Source: Vibrio sp. SCSIO 43136
GTDB taxonomy: Bacteria; Pseudomonadota; Gammaproteobacteria; Enterobacterales; Vibrionaceae
DNA: 64,000 bases
Reading direction: 5' to 3'
NCBI RefSeq assembly: GCF_023716565.1
Contig: NZ_CP071848.1
Location: forward strand, 2,604,001 to 2,668,000
Below, one piece after another: positions 52,381-60,402 of this stretch (positions are counted from its first letter, which is position 1; the number at the start of each line of letters is the position of its first letter). The notes under the pieces were generated by a model, which saw nothing but the letters and a program-made list of their open reading frames with translations, did no database searches and was not told the DNA's origin. The translations under genes were made by a program, and so were the position numbers.

Positions 52381-53642
52381 TTGAATGTCACCCTCTCTGG
52401 CAATGGTTTCGTTGCTTCATTCTTGCTGTAGAAGAACAGCAATACAAAGAACATGAAGTAACCCAGACTAAAGATACGAGCAAGCAAGGTGTATAGGTCC
52501 GTTGCTGGCAGCGCACCAAGAATACCAAGCGCAATAAAGCTAATAGTAAACTGGATGATATTGATTAAGTGGAACTTACTGCGGTAACGGTAAGAACGTA
52601 CTTTACAGCGATCCAACCATGGCAATAGGAATAGCACTACAATAGCACCGCCCATTGCGATAACACCTAACAGCTTGTCTGGAACCGCACGCAAGATGGC
52701 GTAAAACGGTGTGAAGTACCAAACTGGAGCAATGTGCTCTGGTGTCTTCAGTGGGTTCGCCGCTTCAAAGTTAGGTGGCTCAAGGAAGAAGCCGCCCATC
52801 TCTGGGTTGAAGAACAACACGTAGCAGAACAAGAACAAGAAGCCAGCCACACCAATCAGATCTTTTACCGTTCCATAAGGGTGGAAAGGAATTGAATCGA
52901 TGATGTCATATTTCTTCGAGTAGTAATCGTGGAACTTAAACTGAGTCTGGTAATCATCGCCCATAGTGCCTTTTGGCAACTTGGTTTCGATACCGTCAGG
53001 GTTGTTTGAGCCCACTTCATGCAGAGCGAGTACGTGCAGTACCACCAATAGCAGCAATACGATTGGTAGTGCGATCACGTGTAGTGCGAAGAATCGGTTT
53101 AGCGTTGCACCTGAAATTACATAGTCACCACGAATCCATAGCGTTAGGTCATCACCAATGACAGGAATCGCACCAAACAGTGAGATAATTACCTGCGCAC
53201 CCCAGAAAGACATCTGTCCCCAAGGCAGTAGGTAACCCATGAACGCTTCCGCCATCAGCACCAAGAAGATCAACATACCGAAGATCCACAGCAGTTCACG
53301 AGGCTTTTGGTAAGAACCGTAGATGAGGCCACGGAACATGTGCAGGTAAACCACGACAAAGAACGCCGAAGCACCCGTTGAGTGCATGTAGCGTAGCAGC
53401 CAACCGTACTCTACATCACGCATGATGTATTCGATTGACGCGAATGCACCTTCGCCAGAAGGAACATAGTTCATGGTCAGCCAGATACCGGTAACGATCT
53501 GGTTAACAAGCACCAGCATCGCCAGTGAGCCGAACAGATACCAGAAGTTAAAGTTCTTTGGCATCGGGTATTCAGAAAGGTGCTTTTTGTACGCATTCAT
53601 TGCGGGTAAGCGTTTTTCTACCCAATCAAGTAGAGCTTGCAT
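52377..53642 (-). CDS. petB: Cytochrome b of the bc1 complex
   Basis: This membrane subunit holds two b hemes and the quinol/quinone sites. The 421 residues contain eight predicted membrane helices, paired His ligands in helices B and D (about MHSTGASAFFVVVYLHM and FFALHVIALPIVLLLLVVLH), and the Qo-site motif PEHIAPVWYF, in which the usual PEWY signature has the form PVWY. It overlaps petA and petC, so the three are translated together. Confidence 0.97.
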   Translation of the reverse strand: MQALLDWVEKRLPAMNAYKKHLSEYPMPKNFNFWYLFGSLAMLVLVNQIVTGIWLTMNYVPSGEGAFASIEYIMRDVEYGWLLRYMHSTGASAFFVVVYLHMFRGLIYGSYQKPRELLWIFGMLIFLVLMAEAFMGYLLPWGQMSFWGAQVIISLFGAIPVIGDDLTLWIRGDYVISGATLNRFFALHVIALPIVLLLLVVLHVLALHEVGSNNPDGIETKLPKGTMGDDYQTQFKFHDYYSKKYDIIDSIPFHPYGTVKDLIGVAGFLFLFCYVLFFNPEMGGFFLEPPNFEAANPLKTPEHIAPVWYFTPFYAILRAVPDKLLGVIAMGGAIVVLFLLPWLDRCKVRSYRYRSKFHLINIIQFTISFIALGILGALPATDLYTLLARIFSLGYFMFFVLLFFYSKNEATKPLPERVTFK

Positions 53643-54235
53643 TAGGCTTCCTCCCCTTCATCGACACCGATAATAACTTTCGTATCCGATAGATATTTAT
53701 GTGGTGGAATTACTAGGTTATATGGTGCAGGAACACCAGAGAATACTCGACCCGCTAGGTCGAACTTCGAGCCGTGACATGGGCAGAAGAAACCTGACTT
53801 AACCCCTTGAACATGTTCACCAAAAGTTTCTGGCAAATGGGTCGGAGAACAGCCAAGGTGGGTACATATCCCAACGGCGATAAAGAATTCTGGTTTAATC
53901 GAACGGAACTCGTTTTGAGCGTACTCAGGCTGCTGTTCAACTTGAGATTGAGGGTCAGCAAGCTGATCTTCAATTTTCTTCAAGTCATCCAGTGCAGGCT
54001 GACCACGTCGAACGATCCAAACAGGTTTACCCCGCCATTCGACACGTAACAGGCCCCCTTCTTCCAGTTTGCCGATATCGACCTCAACTGGAGCACCAGC
54101 AGCTTTCGCTTTGGCACTAGGGTTCCAAGATTTGATAAATGGTACGGCAACGCCAACCGTTCCCAAACCACCGACTACAGCTGTAGTGGCAGTCAGAAAA
54201 CGCCGACGACCGCTATTTACAGGCGCATTGCTCAT
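53642..54235 (-). CDS. petA: Rieske iron-sulfur subunit of the bc1 complex
   Basis: This [2Fe-2S] protein oxidises quinol. The 197 residues start with a Tat-type signal/anchor (GRRRFLTATTAVVGG). Cluster ligands are Cys124 and His126 (CTHLGC) and Cys151 and His154 (CPCHG), with the extra disulfide pair Cys129/Cys153. It is the first gene of petABC, preceded by a good promoter at 54332-54360. Confidence 0.97.
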   Translation of the reverse strand: MSNAPVNSGRRRFLTATTAVVGGLGTVGVAVPFIKSWNPSAKAKAAGAPVEVDIGKLEEGGLLRVEWRGKPVWIVRRGQPALDDLKKIEDQLADPQSQVEQQPEYAQNEFRSIKPEFFIAVGICTHLGCSPTHLPETFGEHVQGVKSGFFCPCHGSKFDLAGRVFSGVPAPYNLVIPPHKYLSDTKVIIGVDEGEEA

Positions 54236-54621
54236 CCAACATTTCTCCCATCTGCTCCGTTGAGTTATTAATTTCCTATCAAGAGCATGGCTAACAAATC
54301 ACGAACTTAGTTGTATTTATTTTGATGAGAAATGATAAAGAAAACCCTACTTTTTGACAAGATAAAGCTACCTTTTTGTAACATCTGTGAGGTAAATCGC
54401 CAGTGAAGTCACAAAAGGAAGGATAAGTGAATGTGATCCGTGTCGGGTTAGTAAGTTAGCGGTGATTGAGGGCACATTAACTGTGCTTTCGAGCAAGAAT
54501 TCTGACTATAAAACTTGGAGTTTTTTACAATATTGTAATAGCAATGATATGTGCTCGAAGAGAAATAGTCTGCGAAGGGAAAATCGTGTTTTAGTATAAA
54601 AATGTGGGAGTGGATAGATAC
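54236..54621. other. petA upstream region
   Basis: This gene-free, AT-rich stretch lies between petA and the rpsI terminator. Apart from the petABC promoter at 54332-54360 I see no ORF, repeat or hairpin of note. Confidence 0.6.
54332..54360 (-). promoter_or_regulatory. Putative petABC promoter
   Basis: On the minus strand -35 TTGTCA, a 17-base spacer and -10 TATCAT lie about 100 bases upstream of petA. Fit to the sigma-70 consensus is good. Confidence 0.65.
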
Positions 54622-54646
54622 AAAAAAGCTCGGCATAAGCCGAGCT
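54622..54646 (-). terminator. Rho-independent terminator after rpsI
   Basis: AGCTCGGC pairs with GCCGAGCT around a 4-base loop and is followed by TTTTTT on the minus strand. It lies 60-90 bases beyond the rpsI stop. Confidence 0.92.
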
Positions 54647-54708
54647 TTTGATTCCACAATCTGACCGAAGCCAGAGCGTAGTGTTCGAGCGACAAAGTCG
54701 CAGGAAAA

Positions 54709-55101
54709 TTAACGCTTAGAGAATTGTGGACGACGACGTGCTTTACGTAGACCAACTTTCTTACGTTCAACGCAACGAGCGTCACGAGTAACGTAACCAG
54801 CTGCACGTAGAGCAGGACGTAGAGTCTCATCATATTCCATAAGAGCGCGTGTGATACCGTGACGGATCGCACCAGCTTGACCAGAAATACCGCCACCTTT
54901 AACAGTGATGTATAGGTCAAGTTTTTCAGCTAGTTCAACAAGCTCAAGAGGTTGCTTAACAACCATACGAGAAGTTGGACGACCGAAGTACTCTTCAAGC
55001 GTACGCTTGTTGATTACGATGTTGCCGCTGCCTGGTTTGATGAAAACACGAGCTGCTGAGCTTTTGCGACGGCCAGTGCCGTAGTATTGATTCTCTGCCA
55101 T
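54709..55101 (-). CDS. rpsI: 30S ribosomal protein S9
   Basis: S9 has a C-terminal tail that reaches the ribosomal P site. The start at 55101 ([15 protein letters not shown]) gives 130 residues, the family length, with GGGGAT upstream; the frame is open 5 codons earlier. The basic C-terminus [17 protein letters not shown] is typical. It follows rplM by 15 bases. Confidence 0.98.
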   Translation of the reverse strand: MAENQYYGTGRRKSSAARVFIKPGSGNIVINKRTLEEYFGRPTSRMVVKQPLELVELAEKLDLYITVKGGGISGQAGAIRHGITRALMEYDETLRPALRAAGYVTRDARCVERKKVGLRKARRRPQFSKR

Positions 55102-55116
55102 TTTCGAAATCCCCAA

Positions 55117-55545
55117 TTAGATGTCTAGTACTTGTGGTTGTTGAGCAACGTGGTTGTGCTCAGCACCAGCGTAAACTTTCAGCTTACGGTACATAGCGCG
55201 GCCTAGAGGACCACGTGGTAGCATACCTTTAACTGCTAGTTCAAGAGCCATCTCAGGCTTACGATCGATCAGCTTTTCAAAAGTGATTGATTTTAGACCA
55301 CCTGGGAACTCAGAGTGACGGTAGTAAACCTTACCCTTAGCTTTGTTACCAGTTACAGCAACTTTCTCAGCGTTTACAACGATGATGTAATCACCAGTGT
55401 CAACGTGAGGAGTGTATTCAGCTTTATGCTTGCCACGTAGGCGAGAAGCGATTTCAGATGCAAGACGACCTAGAGTTTTACCTTCAGCGTCTACAACATA
55501 CCAGTCACGTTTTACAGTTTCTGGTTTAGCAACGAAAGTTTTCAT
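55117..55545 (-). CDS. rplM: 50S ribosomal protein L13
   Basis: L13 is an early-assembly protein of the large subunit. The 142 residues begin [20 protein letters not shown] and match E. coli length. It heads the rplM-rpsI operon. The 130-base leader contains several hairpins, consistent with the known autogenous control of rplM by L13 in E. coli. The start has no strong Shine-Dalgarno sequence, which suits a structure-controlled initiation site. Confidence 0.98.
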   Translation of the reverse strand: MKTFVAKPETVKRDWYVVDAEGKTLGRLASEIASRLRGKHKAEYTPHVDTGDYIIVVNAEKVAVTGNKAKGKVYYRHSEFPGGLKSITFEKLIDRKPEMALELAVKGMLPRGPLGRAMYRKLKVYAGAEHNHVAQQPQVLDI

Positions 55546-55675
55546 GCTAATAATAACCCGTTAATTAAAATTTACACTTAAGGAGCAATATGCTCCCACT
55601 GTCTAAGAGCCCAGTCATCACCCCTTCGAGTGGGTGGCACTCTCGACCCCAAAAGGGTCTGCAGTAACGGTGGGT
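55546..55675 (-). promoter_or_regulatory. Structured leader of rplM-rpsI
   Basis: On the minus strand the leader contains a GACCC/GGGTC stem with a short T loop near 55645-55660, a CACCC/GGGTG arm near 55620-55637, and GGAGCA/TGCTCC (55582-55596) about 37 bases ahead of the start. Ribosomal protein binding is inferred, not shown. Confidence 0.6.
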
Positions 55676-55681
55676 CGCAGG

Positions 55682-55687
55682 ATTATA
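55682..55687 (-). promoter_or_regulatory. -10 element of the rplM promoter
   Basis: A perfect TATAAT on the minus strand is followed by a GC-rich discriminator (CCTGCGACCC), the pattern of stringently controlled ribosomal promoters. The -35 (GTGATT) is weak. Confidence 0.65.
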
Positions 55688-55769
55688 GGGAAGTCCGTAG
55701 AAAAAATCACCTCTTTTCGTGCAAAAAAGTCAATTTTTTCTACGTTTTTTTTAACTTTTGGTGAGATCG

Positions 55770-56885
55770 CTAGGCTAGATGCGCCAAAGCCAAGTATTCA
55801 TGACTTTGCATTTCCGTCAAACGTGACTGACAACGTTTAAACTCAAAGCTCAATTGCCCTTCAGTATAGAGTTCATCCATGGCAACTTCTGCCGAGATAA
55901 TCAGCTTGACCTTTCGCTCATAAAACTCATCGACTAACGCAATAAAACGCCTTGCAGCATCGTCTTTAGTCGCTCCCATTTGTGGGACGCAAGCCAGCAA
56001 CACCGTATGATAGACCTTAGATAACTCGATATAGTCATTTTGGCTTCTGGCAGTTTCACATAACTGAGCAAATGAAGCATACAATACGTCATCGTGCGCA
56101 TTCACCACTTCCAATAGGCGATGATTAACTTCTATCACTTTTTGCGCCGTGTAGTCGTGATGACCTATCAGTTGCTGATAATACTTTTCGAGGTTTTCCC
56201 CAGCTTGCTGATCTAAAGGGAAATGATAAATCTCGGCTTGTTGCAGAGTTCGCAATCGATAATCAATCCCACTATCCACATTGAGGATCTGACAGTTTTG
56301 GTTAATCAACTCAATAGCCGGCAAGAACCTCGCACGCTGCAAACCATTGCGATACAGATCATCTGGCGGAATGTTTGACGTTGCGACCAACACGATATTG
56401 CGGGCGAACAGAGCCTGCATCAAAGTGCCCAAAATCATCGCATCGGTGATGTCGGAGACAAAAAACTCATCAAAACAGATAATATCCACTTCCGCTTTGA
56501 AACGATCGGCTACTTTCTCGAGCGGATTTTCCACGTTGCCAAGCTCGGTCAATTCATCGTGTACACGGTGCATAAAACGATGAAAATGCATGCGAGATTT
56601 GCGAGATGTGGGCAAGGCCTCGTAAAAGGTATCCATTAGATAGGTTTTGCCTCGACCAACGCCTCCCCAGAAATATACCCCTTGAGGCGGCTTAGGCTGC
56701 TCAGCTTTTTTACCCAGCCATTTTTGCCAGGTTGGCAGCTCTGCCCTAGGTTGGTTTTGATAGTGGATAATATCTTGAAACAATCTGTCGAGCATTTCGA
56801 CCGCTCGCCACTGCGCCTCGTCTTCCGCAAAGCCGTTGTCATTGATATCTTTCAAATATTGTTGTTTAGGCGTTAGATTTTGCAT
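55770..56885 (-). CDS. zapE: Cell division AFG1-like ATPase ZapE
   Basis: ZapE is a P-loop ATPase that acts on the Z-ring during stress and low oxygen in E. coli. The 371 residues (E. coli 375) contain Walker A GGVGRGKTYLMD near 72, Walker B ICFDEFFVSDITDA, and the C-terminal AFG1 segment RFIALVDEFYERKVKL. It lies upstream of, and in the same direction as, rplM-rpsI, and is divergent from zapG. Confidence 0.95.
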   Translation of the reverse strand: MQNLTPKQQYLKDINDNGFAEDEAQWRAVEMLDRLFQDIIHYQNQPRAELPTWQKWLGKKAEQPKPPQGVYFWGGVGRGKTYLMDTFYEALPTSRKSRMHFHRFMHRVHDELTELGNVENPLEKVADRFKAEVDIICFDEFFVSDITDAMILGTLMQALFARNIVLVATSNIPPDDLYRNGLQRARFLPAIELINQNCQILNVDSGIDYRLRTLQQAEIYHFPLDQQAGENLEKYYQQLIGHHDYTAQKVIEVNHRLLEVVNAHDDVLYASFAQLCETARSQNDYIELSKVYHTVLLACVPQMGATKDDAARRFIALVDEFYERKVKLIISAEVAMDELYTEGQLSFEFKRCQSRLTEMQSHEYLALAHLA

Positions 56886-57100
56886 AGGCTCAAATCAGGT
56901 ACAAAGTACTCTATCCCCTTATCCTTGGGCGCTTTTTTCTTTATTGGTTGTGGCACTCATAGTACCATGAGCCCGCTTTACAGGTAACGTTACAGTAACA
57001 TTTGGCGGATCACATTTTAAAAATCTAAATCCGCATCAATCACCATATTCGTGATTTACTACCCGAAAAGAACAATAAAACGTTACAGATTTCCCACCAC

Positions 57101-57118
57101 TATCAATCTCCATTGATA
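57101..57118. promoter_or_regulatory. Inverted repeat upstream of zapG
   Basis: TATCAAT-CTCC-ATTGATA has a perfect 7-bp stem, 30 bases before the zapG start. It could be an operator or a leader hairpin. Two copies of AACGTTACAG lie further upstream at 56986-56995 and 57079-57088. Confidence 0.5.
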
Positions 57119-57147
57119 GGGTATTCAACTGTTAAAAAGGAGCATGT

Positions 57148-57594
57148 ATGCCTTGGATGTATGCAGTGATTGGCTTAGTTGTCGGTTTAATCATCGGTTA
57201 CGCCCTTTCACGCTTTATGACACCGGATGCAAATAAGCAAAAGTCGGTGCAAAAAGAACTCGATAGCGCAAAGTTTGAATTGGAACAGCAGCGACAAGAG
57301 CTTGCAGACCATTTTTCTCAAACAGCAGAGCTGCTGGATGTGCTTGGTAAAGACTACACCAAACTTTACCAGCACATGACCACTACCTCAGCGGAACTGT
57401 TGCCAAATCTGCCTGAGCAAGACAACCCGTTCATCAAGGCCGTGGCCGATGCTCAACCAAAAGAAGAGCAAAAAGAGGCAAGTCCTGAAGCTCAACCAAA
57501 AGATTATGCTCATGGCGCAACTGGAATGCTCAAAGACGAAGAAAAAGAGATCATTGAGAATCCGCAAACTGTGATTGAGAAAAAGAGCGCTTAA
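57148..57594 (+). CDS. zapG: Envelope/division protein ZapG (YhcB, DUF1043)
   Basis: ZapG is an inner-membrane coiled-coil protein linked to cell-wall synthesis and division. The 148 residues have an N-terminal membrane helix (MYAVIGLVVGLIIGYALSRF), a coiled coil (about 30-65), a TTTSAELLPNLP segment, and a long acidic Gln/Glu-rich tail. AAAAAGGAG precedes the start. Location next to zapE and degQ matches E. coli. Confidence 0.92.
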   Translation: MPWMYAVIGLVVGLIIGYALSRFMTPDANKQKSVQKELDSAKFELEQQRQELADHFSQTAELLDVLGKDYTKLYQHMTTTSAELLPNLPEQDNPFIKAVADAQPKEEQKEASPEAQPKDYAHGATGMLKDEEKEIIENPQTVIEKKSA

Positions 57595-57610
57595 TCCAAA
57601 ACCTTGATTT

Positions 57611-57637
57611 AAAAGGGAGCTTCGGCTCCCTTTTTTG
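57611..57637 (+). terminator. Rho-independent terminator after zapG
   Basis: GGGAGC-TTCG-GCTCCC, a UUCG tetraloop, is followed by TTTTTT. Confidence 0.95.
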
Positions 57638-57665
57638 TTTTTCTAGGGGTTGAAAAATGAGCAGT

Positions 57666-57694
57666 GGAACTTTATGTCATGGCTTGAGTCATAA
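57666..57694 (+). promoter_or_regulatory. Putative sigma-E promoter of degQ
   Basis: A perfect -35 GGAACTT, a 16-base spacer and TCATAA closely match the RpoE consensus (GGAACTT-N16-TCAAA). It lies about 25 bases before the degQ start, giving a short leader. Confidence 0.72.
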
Positions 57695-57718
57695 TTTTAC
57701 CTAACAGAAAGGAGCCTT

Positions 57719-59089
57719 ATGATGAAAAAACCTATGCTCGTTTTGACTGCATTGACGCTTAGCTTAAGTTCCATCATCACCCCAATTTCTGCTCAAGCCG
57801 CACTCCCCGTGGCTGTGAGTGGTGAACAATTACCTAGCCTCGCTCCCATGCTAGAGCGAGTCACTCCCGCTGTCGTTAGTATCGCCGTGGAAGGCAAGCA
57901 AGTTTCCCAGCAGCGAGTTCCTGATGCATTCCGTTTCTTCTTTGGACCCGACTTCCCTGCCGAACAGATGCAGGAGCGACCTTTCCGTGGCCTTGGTTCC
58001 GGCGTCATCATTGATGCAGATGAAGGTTATATCGTCACAAACTTCCACGTCATCAAAGGCGCTGACGAAATCAGAGTTCAACTTCATGATGGCCGCGAGT
58101 ATGACGCAGAGCTCGTTGGCGGCGATGAAATGGCCGACGTGGCGCTGATAAAACTTGAAGAAGTCGATAACCTGACTGAAATAAAACTGGCAGACTCAGA
58201 TCATTTAAGGGTTGGTGACTTTACTGTTGCTATCGGTAACCCATTCGGCCTCGGTCAAACTGTCACTTCCGGCATTGTTTCTGCGCTGGGTCGCAGCGGA
58301 TTAAACATCGAAAACTTTGAAAACTTCATTCAAACCGATGCTGCTATCAATAGTGGTAATTCAGGTGGTGCACTAGTCAACCTTAATGGCGAACTTATTG
58401 GTATTAATACCGCCATCTTAGGGCCAAACGGTGGCAATGTCGGCATCGGCTTCGCTATCCCGGCCAACATGATGAAGAACCTCACCGACCAGATCCTAGA
58501 GCACGGTCAAGTGAAACGCGGCATGCTCGGGGTTCAAGGGGGTGAACTCAATGCTGAACTCGCCGAAGCGCTCGGTTACAAGTCCAGCAAGGGGGCATTC
58601 GTCAGCCAAGTGGTGCCAGAAAGTGGCGCAGACAAGGCAGGTATTAAAGCTGGCGATATCATCGTCTCGCTTAACGATAAGAAAATCTCCACCTTTGGTG
58701 AGCTAAGGGCCAAAATTGCCAGCCTTGGTGCTGGTAAAGAGATCACCATAGGCGTCGTTCGTGATGGCAAAAAGCAAACCTTTGACGTAACACTGCAAGA
58801 AGCCAATGACGTTAAGACCAAAGCGGAAAAACTTCACGAAGGCTTAACCGGTGCAGAGCTTGCCAACACCGACTCAAGCGACGATATTCAAGGGGTTAAG
58901 GTAACGGATGTTGCCAAAGGCTCAGCAGCAGAAGCTTATCAGCTACAAAAAGGTGACATCATCATTGGCGTCAACCGTGTTCGCGTGAAGAACTTAGTTG
59001 AACTGCGCGCCATCGTTGATAAGAAACCGGGTGTGCTGGCGTTAAATATCCAGCGTGGTGAGCGTACGCTCTATCTCGTAATTCGCTAA
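57719..59089 (+). CDS. degQ: Periplasmic serine protease DegQ/DegP
   Basis: This is a housekeeping and stress protease of the HtrA family. The 456 residues have a signal peptide ending near SAQAA (28), a protease domain with His110, Asp140 and Ser215 (NSGNSGGALVN), and two PDZ domains (about 265-350 and 370-455). GGAG lies 4 bases before the ATG at 57719 and 7 before the in-frame ATG at 57722, so the second may be used. Length is like E. coli DegQ. A sigma-E-like promoter precedes it, as for E. coli degP. Confidence 0.95.
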   Translation: MMKKPMLVLTALTLSLSSIITPISAQAALPVAVSGEQLPSLAPMLERVTPAVVSIAVEGKQVSQQRVPDAFRFFFGPDFPAEQMQERPFRGLGSGVIIDADEGYIVTNFHVIKGADEIRVQLHDGREYDAELVGGDEMADVALIKLEEVDNLTEIKLADSDHLRVGDFTVAIGNPFGLGQTVTSGIVSALGRSGLNIENFENFIQTDAAINSGNSGGALVNLNGELIGINTAILGPNGGNVGIGFAIPANMMKNLTDQILEHGQVKRGMLGVQGGELNAELAEALGYKSSKGAFVSQVVPESGADKAGIKAGDIIVSLNDKKISTFGELRAKIASLGAGKEITIGVVRDGKKQTFDVTLQEANDVKTKAEKLHEGLTGAELANTDSSDDIQGVKVTDVAKGSAAEAYQLQKGDIIIGVNRVRVKNLVELRAIVDKKPGVLALNIQRGERTLYLVIR

Positions 59090-59110
59090 TTCTCCACCCT
59101 TTACACTATT

Positions 59111-59143
59111 AAGGGAAGCGGTTGTTACCGCTTCCCTTTTCTT
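59111..59143 (+). terminator. Rho-independent terminator after degQ
   Basis: AAGGGAAGCGG pairs with CCGCTTCCCTT around a 6-base loop and is followed by TTCTTT. It makes degS at least partly independent of degQ. Confidence 0.88.
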
Positions 59144-59202
59144 TATGCCTAAACCAGTGATATCCTTTTTTATTCACGGATTTAACTCGACCTGAGGACG
59201 CT

Positions 59203-60267
59203 ATGGTCAAATTCATTATGCGATCGACACTATTAGGGTTAGCGACTGCTGCCATTTTATTGGTATCAGTGCCTTCGTTGCGTCAATCTGCACTCAATAT
59301 CCCAACGCCCTCTTTAGATAGCACCATAGGTGCGCTTCAGGTCTCATTTAGCAGTGCCGTGCGACGAGCAGGCCCTGCTGTGGTCAATATTTATAGTCGC
59401 CAGTACATCAAAGAAGATAAGCTAGAGCTCAAAACCCAAGGCCTTGGGTCTGGGGTTATCGTCAGCGAAAAAGGCTATATCATCACCAACTACCACGTCA
59501 TTGCAGAAGCGGATCAGATCATCGTTGCACTGCAAGATGGCCGCTACTCGGCGGCAAACCTAATCGGAAAAGATCGACGCACCGATATTGCGGTACTAAA
59601 AATTGAAATGACGGGCTTACCTGTTATCCCGCTAAACCCTGAGTATCAACCTAACGTTGGCGATGTTGTGCTCGCGATTGGTAACCCGTATAACCTAGGA
59701 CAGACCACCACCTTCGGCATTATCTCAGCAACAGGCCGCTCATCGATCAGTGCCGATGGTCGTCAGGCATTTATTCAAACCGACGCAGCTATCAACCAAG
59801 GTAATTCAGGCGGCGCACTGGTCAACACTTCTGGCGAGTTAGTCGGCATTAATACCGCATCTTTCCAACAAGCAACCGATCTTGAAACCTACGGCATTTC
59901 CTTTGCTATCCCCTACTCGCTAGCCAATACCATCATGGAAAAGATCATCGCAGATGGTCGAGTGATCCGAGGTTATATCGGCATTGATGGCCAAGACATC
60001 AACGCTGTTTCTGCCCGCTTACTTGGTGGTGACTACGTGGGAGGTATCATCGTTATGGGCATCGACCCAACAGGCCCTGCTGCACTCGCAGGCTTTCAAA
60101 AACAAGATGTGATCCTTGAAATCGACGGCCAGAAAATCAACGGTCGCGACAGTGTACTAGAAATCGTCGCACAACTACGTCCGGGCACCGAGGTTAAAAT
60201 GACCGTATTACGTAAAGGTGAACTGATGACGATGGATGTGATTGTTGGGGATGATCCTAAAGGGTAA
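59203..60267 (+). CDS. degS: Site-1 protease DegS
   Basis: DegS senses misfolded porins and cleaves RseA to release sigma-E. The 354 residues have an N-terminal membrane anchor (about 5-24), a protease domain with His98, Asp128 and Ser202 (NQGNSGGALVN), and a single PDZ domain (about 255-345). The degQ-degS order is standard. By its role it could control the sigma-E-like promoter found ahead of its neighbour. Confidence 0.97.
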   Translation: MVKFIMRSTLLGLATAAILLVSVPSLRQSALNIPTPSLDSTIGALQVSFSSAVRRAGPAVVNIYSRQYIKEDKLELKTQGLGSGVIVSEKGYIITNYHVIAEADQIIVALQDGRYSAANLIGKDRRTDIAVLKIEMTGLPVIPLNPEYQPNVGDVVLAIGNPYNLGQTTTFGIISATGRSSISADGRQAFIQTDAAINQGNSGGALVNTSGELVGINTASFQQATDLETYGISFAIPYSLANTIMEKIIADGRVIRGYIGIDGQDINAVSARLLGGDYVGGIIVMGIDPTGPAALAGFQKQDVILEIDGQKINGRDSVLEIVAQLRPGTEVKMTVLRKGELMTMDVIVGDDPKG

Positions 60268-60315
60268 TCTCGGCTAACGGCCATTAAATCAAAAACAACT
60301 AAGTTCCATTCCAAC

Positions 60316-60357
60316 CGAAGCCGTTAGTGGAACGTCCGTTAGCACCTGCGTCCGCTT
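60316..60357. repeat. GTCCGTTAGC-family intergenic repeat, copy C
   Basis: ACGTCCGTTAGCACCTGCGT followed by CCG shares nearly all positions with copy B, and a GCCGTTAG unit lies just before it. It lies between degS and the shared terminator. Confidence 0.8.
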
Positions 60358-60368
60358 TTCCCTTTACC

Positions 60369-60402
60369 GAAAAAAAAACCGCCAAACTGGCGGTTATTTT
60401 TT
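60369..60402. terminator. Bidirectional terminator between degS and parC
   Basis: AACCGCCA pairs with TGGCGGTT around a 3-base loop, with an A run before and a T run after, so it works for both convergent genes. Confidence 0.95.
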
